10,944 nt of DNA from an uncultured Hyphomicrobiales bacterium. Lineage in GTDB: Bacteria; Pseudomonadota; Alphaproteobacteria; Rhizobiales; Rhizobiaceae. A program made the position numbers and the translations under genes. The notes beneath the pieces are model-generated. The model was not told the DNA's origin. It searched no databases and saw only the letters and a list, made by a program, of their open reading frames with translations. The stretch lies in assembly GCA_943914405.1 (NCBI GenBank), contig CALUBX010000162.1, forward strand, positions 1 through 10,944, read 5' to 3'. Below, in pieces: positions 6,250 through 10,944 of the stretch. Positions within the stretch are counted from its first letter, which is position 1, and each line of letters starts with the position of its first letter.

Positions 6250-6268
6250 GGGCGGCCTAGTGCCGCCC
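6250..6268. other. Hairpin between capsid and decoration genes
   Basis: GGGCGGC at 6250-6256 pairs perfectly with GCCGCCC at 6262-6268 around the 5-base loop CTAGT, in the 56-base gap after the capsid stop. Only two T follow, so full termination is unlikely. It may stabilise the 3' end of capsid mRNA or partly attenuate transcription, as is often useful after the most abundant structural gene. Confidence 0.45.
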
Positions 6269-6290
6269 TTCCCACATCTAGGAGACCACT

Positions 6291-6671
6291 ATGCGTTCTA
6301 TCGCAGCAAACATTGGCGCAAAGTCCGCCATCGATCCGGCTGTGCAGTCGGCAACCGTAATCGGCACCGGCATTGACACCCTCGGCTTCAACAGCCTTGC
6401 CTTCCTAGTCCAGACCGGCGCAGTGGCGGGGTCTGGCGCTTTCGGCGCATCCTTGGAGGACAGCGACGACAACGTCACCTTCACAGCCGTTGCCGCTGAT
6501 CAGGTGAAGACAAACGCGCCAGCCGTGCTGGCAGCGAGCTCTACGTACAAGCTGGGTTACCATGGATTCAAACGGTACGTGCGCCCGGTGCTGACCAAGG
6601 CGAGCGGCACCAGCATTGCGGCTGGCGTCACGGCGGTCATGGGCCATGCGGCGCAGCGGCCCGTTGCCTAA
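6291..6671 (+). CDS. Putative capsid decoration/structural protein
   Basis: A 126-aa protein with an alternating beta-strand look. It runs SATVIGTGIDTLGFNSLAFL, then an Ala/Gly-rich loop, ASLEDSDDNVTFTAVAAD, then YKLGYHGFKRYVRPVLT. I associate this pattern (IDLxGYxS, xxSDDNxTFT, LGYxGxKRYVR) with small uncharacterised proteins encoded directly behind the capsid gene in HK97-like prophages. Position and beta-rich make-up suggest a decoration or other virion surface protein, but no experiment-based family name can be given. ATG 6291 follows GGAG at 6281-6284 with 6-base spacing. Separation from the capsid gene by a hairpin allows independent expression level. Its stop (TAA 6669-6671) is one base before the preferred start of the HNH gene. 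Coding is highly likely; function is moderate at best. Confidence 0.7.
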   Translation: MRSIAANIGAKSAIDPAVQSATVIGTGIDTLGFNSLAFLVQTGAVAGSGAFGASLEDSDDNVTFTAVAADQVKTNAPAVLAASSTYKLGYHGFKRYVRPVLTKASGTSIAAGVTAVMGHAAQRPVA

Positions 6672-6672
6672 T

Positions 6673-7008
6673 GTGATCTGCCCTTGCGGCTTCTCTGTCC
6701 CTAAGGGCACCAAGTGCGACTGCCGCCAGAGGGCGGCGGTTGCACGGCAGAAGGCCAACGATGAGATGCGCGGTACGCCTGCCGAGCGTGGCTATGACAA
6801 GGACTGGTTTAGGCTGCGGTACCACTTCCTGCAGGCTCATCCGACATGCTGTGTTTGCGGTGAGAAGGCCAGCCATGTCGACCACATCAAGAGCATCCGC
6901 GAAGCGCCGCACCTGCGGCTAGTCGAGAGCAACCTGCGCAGCATGTGCGGGCCGTGCCATTCACGTCGCACGGCGCGCGATCAGAGCCAAGCGTGGGGAA
7001 GGGGCTAG
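6673..7008 (+). CDS. HNH endonuclease
   Basis: A small (111 aa) HNH nuclease of the type found in phage packaging modules, where it assists the terminase in genome cutting. An N-terminal Cys cluster (CPCGFSVPKGTKCDC) is followed by the common RGYDKDWFRLRYHFLQAHP segment. The HNH core comes next: CCVCGEK, then SHVDHIKSI with the metal/catalytic His-Asp-His region, SNLRSMCGPCHSRRT with the second zinc Cys pair and final His. All key residues appear present. I chose GTG 6673, giving an N-terminus VICPCG like relatives, though its ribosome binding site is poor. ATG 6646 (120 aa) is the alternative, overlapping the upstream gene. Translation probably depends on coupling to that gene. HNH normally neighbours the small terminase; here five plus-strand genes separate them. 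Confidence 0.88.
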   Translation: MICPCGFSVPKGTKCDCRQRAAVARQKANDEMRGTPAERGYDKDWFRLRYHFLQAHPTCCVCGEKASHVDHIKSIREAPHLRLVESNLRSMCGPCHSRRTARDQSQAWGRG

Positions 7009-7232
7009 GCCCGCCTGGAGGTCTCCTGGATCACTCCGACTTTGATGACGCCTGGCTTCACGTCGATGAATCTTAGCACGTCAGCCGGTATCTCAACCTC
7101 TTGGAAGATGATGCAATCCCCGACGTGGGCGATGGCTTTCTGTCTAGCTCTGTCCTCGTCAGCGTCACCCACATAGATGACGAACCGCTTTTCGTCTTGC
7201 GATACCCAAAAACTCCAGCCGGTCGTCGCCAT
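7005..7232 (-). CDS. Antisense small hypothetical protein (moron-like), 75 aa
   Basis: On the minus strand the ATG at 7232-7230 is preceded by GGAGG (plus-strand 7238-7242) with ideal 5-base spacing. The protein begins MATTGWSFWVSQDEKRFVIY and continues with a helix (DEDRARQKAIAHVG) and beta segments (CIIFQEVEIPADVLRFIDVK, VIKVGVI). Composition and periodicity are those of a real soluble alpha/beta protein, and no competing plus-strand frame of quality covers 7009-7347. I do not recognise a family. It lies opposite to every other gene of the late operon, so it needs its own promoter; a TTGACG on the minus strand (plus 7279-7284) is a possible -35 without a good -10. Its stop shares the palindrome CTAG (7005-7008) with the HNH stop. 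Such lone reversed genes in phage operons are often morons expressed in the lysogen. Confidence 0.72.
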   Translation of the reverse strand: MATTGWSFWVSQDEKRFVIYVGDADEDRARQKAIAHVGDCIIFQEVEIPADVLRFIDVKPGVIKVGVIQETSRRA

Positions 7233-7342
7233 GCATGCCTCCATCGTTGCGGATTGCATCGCACATCCCCCCCTGGGTCGTCAATTTTTGCCTCTCCGGC
7301 CCCTACCACCCGCGCCCCACACTTCGGAATAAAACCTAATTG

Positions 7343-7356
7343 GAGATTTGAATCTC
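7343..7356. other. Short palindrome between ribosome binding site and start of the connector gene
   Basis: GAGATTTGAATCTC has 6-base arms (GAGATT/AATCTC) around a 2-base centre. It overlaps the ribosome binding site GGAG (7342-7345) and ends directly at the ATG (7357). As RNA it could form a 5-bp stem with a 4-base loop and mask the ribosome binding site. As DNA it could bind a dimer. With a stem this short, chance is a fair explanation. Confidence 0.3.
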
Positions 7357-7656
7357 ATGGCCATCGTCGACCTAGACGCGATGAAGCAGCACCTCGGCGT
7401 GACCGACGATGCCGACGACACTCTGATTGAAGGCAAAATTGATGCCGCTCAAAGGTGGATCGAAAGCAATCTTGGCTACGCGATCGAGGCAGAATTCCCA
7501 GATGAGGTTCCAGCCGACATCGTGGAAGCAATCAAGATGCAAGCCGCTCACTTCTACGAAAACAGAGAGGCAGTCACGGCCGGCGTAACCCTTCAGACGA
7601 CGCTGGCAAGCGTCGACGACGTCATCCGAAACCGGAGGGCGTACTCTTGGGAGTGA
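7357..7656 (+). CDS. Head-tail connector protein, HK97 gp6-like
   Basis: A 99-aa protein of the gp6-like head-tail connector / putative DNA packaging family, which forms a ring under the portal as the first piece of the neck. The family opening is clear: IVDLDAMKQHLGVTDDADDT, then a long helix LIEGKIDAAQRWIESNLGY and a second helical part PADIVEAIKMQAAHFYENRE, ending near VDDVIRNRRAYSWE, which matches the usual C-terminus. I start at ATG 7357, 11 bases after GGAG at 7342-7345. A TTG at 7348 is too close to that site. Transcription of this and later genes must cross the antisense gene region or start anew in 7233-7356; AATAAAA at 7329-7335 is only a weak -10 candidate. The end overlaps the next gene by 10 bases. 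Confidence 0.87.
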   Translation: MAIVDLDAMKQHLGVTDDADDTLIEGKIDAAQRWIESNLGYAIEAEFPDEVPADIVEAIKMQAAHFYENREAVTAGVTLQTTLASVDDVIRNRRAYSWE

Positions 7657-8045
7657 AGGAAGACGCAGCAGCCATAGCGAAAAGATTCGCCGCCATCCCT
7701 GCCGAGGTGAAGGCCGCTATTCAGCCGGCGGTCGACCAGGGTGCCGATGAGATGGTTTCTAGAATCCGGCATCTCGCTCCCGACGAGAGCGGCGATCTTG
7801 CCGCGTCGGTGCGCAAGGAGGCAGGGCCGCGGGAGCTGTCGGTTCGCGTTGCCGCCGGCGGGGAGCTCACCACCAGAGAGACCGTCCGCGGCCCGTTCGA
7901 CTATGCGCTGGCGCAGGAGTACGGCACCGCCGAGATGCATGCGCAGCCTTTCTTCTGGCCGTCTGTGAACAGCCTCAAAAAGCGGGTCAAACGTCGCATC
8001 GATCGGGCCATAGGCAAGGCCATCAAGTCGGCTTGGGGCAACTAA
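7647..8045 (+). CDS. HK97 gp10-like head-tail/tail protein
   Basis: A 132-aa protein with the HK97 gp10 family pattern: an N-terminal helix, RHLAPDESGDLAASVRKEAG (the AP-x-(D/T)-x-G-x-L-x-x-S motif), GPFDYALAQEYGTAEM (YA-x-x-x-E-x-GT motif) and AQPFFWPSVNS, then a basic helical C-terminus. The family takes part in completing the neck or the tail end that joins it. The start is TTG 7647 with GGAGGG at 7634-7639, spacing 7. A GTG at 7653 is the alternative. It overlaps the connector gene by 10 bases, while 22 bases separate it from the next gene. Confidence 0.87.
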   Translation: MGVKEDAAAIAKRFAAIPAEVKAAIQPAVDQGADEMVSRIRHLAPDESGDLAASVRKEAGPRELSVRVAAGGELTTRETVRGPFDYALAQEYGTAEMHAQPFFWPSVNSLKKRVKRRIDRAIGKAIKSAWGN

Positions 8046-8067
8046 GGCAAGCATTGGAGGTATCACC

Positions 8068-8478
8068 ATGACTGAGGCATCACTGGCCGCTCAGCGGGCG
8101 GCTGTCGTCGCCATGAGGGTCAGCCCAGCGCTGAATGCACTCGTACCCGCAACCAACATCTTCGACCGCAATCAAAGGCCAGAGGTGTTCCCCTGCGTCA
8201 TCATCGGCGAAGGACAGGTCGTGTCGGACGACATCGATTGTGCCGACACCTCGGAGGTCTACCTAGACCTCCATGTGTGGACGGAAGAGGATGGCTTCGT
8301 CGCCTGCAAGAACATCGCCGGGGAGATTCGACGCGCACTTCGTCGCCTTACGGCCGACCAGGACGGCTTTCGCCTCAACTTCATCTTTAACGGTGCGCGG
8401 TACCTCCGCGACCCTGGCGGTGAGCGTTCGCACGGGGTCGTGACGATGCTGATACGAGCTTGGGAGCCGGTCGCATGA
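8068..8478 (+). CDS. DUF3168 tail completion protein
   Basis: A 136-aa DUF3168 protein, related to tail terminator/completion proteins that cap the tail tube and bind the connector. Typical segments are seen: an N-terminal helix (SLAAQRAAVVAMRVSPALNAL), the NIFDRNQRPEVFPCVIIGEG block, the beta pair SEVYLDLHVWTEEDG, then a helix with CKNIAGEIRRALRRL and a strand pair GARYLRDPGGERSHGVVTML. ATG 8068 follows GGAGG at 8056-8060 with 7-base spacing. Its TGA overlaps the next ATG (ATGA), so translation is coupled. In the usual operon the head-tail joining gene comes before gp10 and DUF3168; here it comes after. Confidence 0.85.
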   Translation: MTEASLAAQRAAVVAMRVSPALNALVPATNIFDRNQRPEVFPCVIIGEGQVVSDDIDCADTSEVYLDLHVWTEEDGFVACKNIAGEIRRALRRLTADQDGFRLNFIFNGARYLRDPGGERSHGVVTMLIRAWEPVA

Positions 8479-8792
8479 GAGCGGGTAAACTCGATAGAAC
8501 CATCCTCCTCCAGACAGCCAGCTACGTAGATGACGGGTACGGCAACCAAATCTCAACAGCGATACCCTTCGCGACGCTCAAAGCACAGGCCATTGAGGAA
8601 AGCACTGACGAGTTCATGCGCAACTATGGCGCATCAACGGAGCGGCTGCGAATCTTCCGCACGCGATACCTCGACGGCGTGAACCTGGCCATGACACTGA
8701 TCGAGGATGGCCGTCCCTACAACTTGAAGCAGATCAAGCTTATCGGCCGCCGGCGCGGGCTGGAGCTTCGCTGTGTGGCGGTGGGACCATGA
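8475..8792 (+). CDS. Phage head-tail joining (closure) protein
   Basis: A 105-aa member of the head-tail adaptor family (Phage_H_T_join; SPP1 gp16-like), which seals the portal channel and links the capsid to the tail. Diagnostic parts: MRAGKLDRTILLQTASYVDD at the start, YGNQISTAIPFATLKAQAIE, a long helix with STDEFMRNYG, TERLRIFRTRYLDGVNLAM, then GRPYNLKQIKLIGRRRGLEL. ATG 8475 with GGAG at 8463-8466 (spacing 8) forms a 4-base ATGA overlap with the preceding stop. Its own TGA overlaps the ATG of the small terminase in the same way. A longer TTG start at 8460 is unnecessary. Assignment is strong. Confidence 0.88.
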   Translation: MRAGKLDRTILLQTASYVDDGYGNQISTAIPFATLKAQAIEESTDEFMRNYGASTERLRIFRTRYLDGVNLAMTLIEDGRPYNLKQIKLIGRRRGLELRCVAVGP

Positions 8793-9193
8793 AGGGTCGA
8801 AAAGCTGGAGTGAAGGCCGTCGCAGGCGCCTTGTCAAAGGCGCCTCCGCCACCGAAGTGGCTGCCAGAACACGGAAAGGCCGAGTGGCGACGTGTCGTGC
8901 CGCAGCTAGTCGCCGATCGAAAAATCGCAGATCATGAGCTCGGGACGGTCGAGGCGTACTGTCTTGCGGTCGCTAACATGCGCCAGGCTGAAGCGATGGT
9001 GGCCAAAGATGGCCCCACTTACACGTCACGGACTGGTGAACTCAAACGACACCCCGCCACTACGCTCGTCAAGGAAGCCGTTGAGGCATCGCGTCGCCTA
9101 GCCGCTGAGCTTGGCCTCACGCCCGCGAGCCGTGGCAAGAACTCCGGAGGCGCGATTGTTAACGACGACGCCGACGATCTCGGCGATCTTTGA
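8789..9193 (+). CDS. terS: Terminase small subunit, P27 family
   Basis: A 134-aa protein of the P27 terminase small-subunit family, which recognises phage DNA and hands it to the large subunit. Seen: a basic N-terminus, APPPPKWLPEHGKAEWRRVV (~18-37, the conserved P-x-x-L-x-x-x-(A/G)-x-x-x-W block), a helical core LVADRKIADHELGTVEAYCL, GPTYTSRTGELKRHPATTLV (~75-94, the conserved P-x-x block before the last helix) and a C-terminal helix ending ELGLTPASRGK. The start is in ATGA overlap with the head-tail joining gene, and the end overlaps the large subunit by 38 bases. Finding it here, downstream of the head and neck genes, is unusual: TerS-TerL normally precede the portal. Confidence 0.9.
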   Translation: MKGRKAGVKAVAGALSKAPPPPKWLPEHGKAEWRRVVPQLVADRKIADHELGTVEAYCLAVANMRQAEAMVAKDGPTYTSRTGELKRHPATTLVKEAVEASRRLAAELGLTPASRGKNSGGAIVNDDADDLGDL

Positions 9194-10790
9194 CCATACG
9201 CGGTGGATTTTTGATGAAAGTCCCATTCCTGACCCGCATGGGAAAGGTGAGCGAGCCATCAAGTTCATTCGCGCACTGAAGCATCCAAAGAGCGCTCTTC
9301 CGGGGCGCTCTTTCCAATTGGACCGATGGCAGGAGCGGATAATCCGCCGCGTCGTCGGTGACACAGACGAGAAGGGCCAGCGGAAGATCAAGACCGTCTT
9401 TCTGATGGTCGGTCGCGGCAATCGCAAGACTACTCTTGCCGGTGCGCTCACCGCTCTCTTCACCTTTGGGCCAGAGCGTACGCCGTCGGGCCGCGCCTAC
9501 TCGATCGCAAACTCTCGCGATCAGGCCGCTCTCACGTTCGACGAACTTTCCGGAATTGTGAAGGCGCACCCGCGGATCCACGAAGCTTGCCTCGTCCAGG
9601 ACACGCTAAAGCGTGTCACACATAGCAAATCTGGAGCACGGTTCTCTGCCTTGTCGAACGAGGCCAAGACCGCCCACGGCCTGACACCAAACTTCTGCTT
9701 CGCCGACGAGCTCCACGAGTTTACGAAAGCGGACCTGTACGAAGCCATGACCACCGGCCTGAACAAGACGGCTGGCTCTCTTCTGTTCATCGGCACCACC
9801 GCTGGCGTCGGCACGACCACTGCAGCTTATTCAGTTTACGAGTACGCGCTCAAGATCGCGCGCGGCCATATCGAGGATCCCGCGTTCCTTCCGATCATCT
9901 TTCAAATGGAGAAGGATGACGACTGGCGCGACGAGTCTGTCTGGTATCGTACCAACCCAGGCCTCCGTTGCTCGCCTCCGTATCCGGACATCGACGGGCT
10001 GCGCAAGTTCGCCCGAGAGTGCGAATTCAGGCCAGCTCAACGTGAGGCAATGAAGCGGCTGCACCTGGGTGAGTGGCTAGACGGCGCCGCAGATCCCGCG
10101 TGGGATCTATCGATCTGGGACGAGTGCAATGGTCCGGTTGATCTAGCAGCACTAGAGGGCCGGCGCGCGTGGGTTTCGGCGGATCTTTCCAAGCGTATCG
10201 ACCTAACGGCCGTCGCTATCGCCATTGAGCTGGATGACGGGCGCTTCGCCCTTCACGTGCAGTCGTTCTCCCCTGAGGAAGGCATAAGGCGCCGAGCCGA
10301 CGCTGACTCCGCACCTTATCCGCTATGGCGGGATCAAGGCTGGCTTACCTCGTGCCCCGGTGACATCGTCGACCTTGGGATCGTCGAAGACTACATCCGT
10401 AGCCTTTGCTCCCGCTTCGCCGTCGAGGAGGTAGCGTTCGATCGATGGTCGGCACGGGCGACGATGGAATCGCTCGAAAGGGACGGCCTGCCTGTCGTCG
10501 AGTTCCCGCAGAACCTCGCCACTTTCGCGCGTCCGGTGAACGATTTCGAAGCGATGATGATGAATCGGCGGATCTGCCATGGCGGCAACCCTCTGCTGAG
10601 GTGGGCCGTCGGCAACGTTGTGCTCGACAGCGACGCCAGCGAGAATCGCAGGCCTACCAAAAAGCGCAGCGTCGACCGGATAGACCCGGCAGTTGCTGCG
10701 ATCATGAGCCTCGGGCGGGCCGCACAGGGAGCCTCCGCTCGATCGTCCTACGACGACGCCGATGAGGATCTCGACAACTACGTCTTTTAA
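9156..10790 (+). CDS. terL: Terminase large subunit (Terminase_1 type)
   Basis: The 544-aa packaging motor and genome-cutting nuclease. Residue numbers use TTG 9156 as start; it has GGAGG at 9146-9150 with 5-base spacing and gives the N-terminus MLTTTPTISAIFDHTRWIFD. A TTG at 9111 would add 15 residues. ATPase: adenine-binding area FQLDRWQERII (~53-63); Walker A VGRGNRKTT (~85-93), the phage R-x-N-x-K-T form with Arg in place of the common Gly; Walker B FCFADELHEF with D184-E185; coupling motif FIGTTAG (~211-217). Nuclease: ADLSKRIDLTAV with D343, VAFDRW with D429, and DRIDPAVAAIMSL with D510 form the metal-binding Asp triad of the RNase H fold. Length is normal and no motif is missing. It overlaps terS by 38 bases. 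Confidence 0.95.
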   Translation: MLTTTPTISAIFDHTRWIFDESPIPDPHGKGERAIKFIRALKHPKSALPGRSFQLDRWQERIIRRVVGDTDEKGQRKIKTVFLMVGRGNRKTTLAGALTALFTFGPERTPSGRAYSIANSRDQAALTFDELSGIVKAHPRIHEACLVQDTLKRVTHSKSGARFSALSNEAKTAHGLTPNFCFADELHEFTKADLYEAMTTGLNKTAGSLLFIGTTAGVGTTTAAYSVYEYALKIARGHIEDPAFLPIIFQMEKDDDWRDESVWYRTNPGLRCSPPYPDIDGLRKFARECEFRPAQREAMKRLHLGEWLDGAADPAWDLSIWDECNGPVDLAALEGRRAWVSADLSKRIDLTAVAIAIELDDGRFALHVQSFSPEEGIRRRADADSAPYPLWRDQGWLTSCPGDIVDLGIVEDYIRSLCSRFAVEEVAFDRWSARATMESLERDGLPVVEFPQNLATFARPVNDFEAMMMNRRICHGGNPLLRWAVGNVVLDSDASENRRPTKKRSVDRIDPAVAAIMSLGRAAQGASARSSYDDADEDLDNYVF

Positions 10791-10799
10791 GGAGGCCGC

Positions 10800-10944
10800 A
10801 TGGCCAACGATGAATCAAAACGCCTTGTCGTCGACGTGATGGCGCGGATCGATAAGCTCGAGCGCGGAATGGCCAAGGCAAGCCAGACGCTAAATCGCAG
10901 CGCGGCAACTATGGAGAGCCGAGCCGCTGCACTCAACAAGAAGC
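10800..10944 (+). CDS. Probable tape-measure-like tail protein, 3'-partial (N-terminus only)
   Basis: ATG 10800 has an ideal ribosome binding site, AAGGAGG at 10789-10795, and lies 9 bases after the large terminase stop. Only 48 codons are in the window. They read MANDESKRLVVDVMARIDKL, then ERGMAKASQTLNRSAATMESRAAALNKK. This pattern of a short strand followed by a long amphipathic helix (VxxxARIxxxERxMxKAxxTxxRxxxxMExR) is how tail-length tape-measure or related tail proteins of rhizobial prophages often begin, giving a coiled-coil rod. With no more sequence the call cannot be secured, and another coiled-coil virion protein is possible. Confidence 0.55.
   Translation, partial: MANDESKRLVVDVMARIDKLERGMAKASQTLNRSAATMESRAAALNKK

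Noticed and set aside
9111..9155. Upstream TTG start for the large terminase
   Set aside because: No good ribosome binding site. TTG 9156 has GGAGG at 5 bases and gives a family-like N-terminus.
1..10944. Anti-phage defence system, integrase or host cargo operon
   Set aside because: Apart from the single reversed small gene, every recognisable gene is phage replication, regulation, packaging or virion structure.

Overview
The window is a stretch of a tailed-phage genome, most likely a prophage, from an alphaproteobacterium, probably a rhizobial (Hyphomicrobiales) host. This rests on the high-GC codon use, the similarity of several proteins to families common in rhizobial prophages and gene transfer agents, and an Ala-Asn-Asp-Asn linker that recurs in three unrelated proteins. 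No integrase, attachment site or host gene is visible, so integration itself is inferred.

Layout. Bases 1-1650 hold the end of an early/replication region: the 3' end of a small unknown gene, then a DUF3987-type P-loop protein with a Tudor-like N-terminal domain. Bases 1641-1880 hold a dense array of TTGCAA palindromes around an AT-rich core, a candidate replication origin or operator array. A 69-aa unknown protein follows (1937-2146). Bases 2147-2766 appear gene-free. They contain degenerate direct repeats carrying a TATAGGTG core, a strong inverted repeat, and a convincing intrinsic terminator (2686-2733) just before the next transcription unit.

From 2767 to the right edge runs a tightly packed, mostly overlapping plus-strand late (virion) operon: MerR-like regulator, portal, GTA-gp10-like protein, a fused prohead protease and HK97-fold capsid, a likely decoration protein, HNH endonuclease, gp6-like connector, HK97 gp10-like protein, DUF3168 tail completion protein, head-tail joining protein, small terminase, large terminase, and the start of a probable tape-measure-like protein. 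One 75-aa gene runs on the minus strand inside this operon (7005-7232) and looks like a moron.

The parts are those of a siphovirus-like HK97-fold head and connector, but the order is unusual. The terminase pair lies after the head-tail joining genes instead of before the portal. HNH is separated from the terminases. A GTA-gp10-like gene sits between portal and protease. Protease and capsid are one reading frame with a well-placed internal start. No recognisable major tail protein lies between the tail completion gene and the right edge. No wholly new system can be claimed. The least explained parts are the two repeat arrays, the antisense small gene, and the control region between the early and late blocks.
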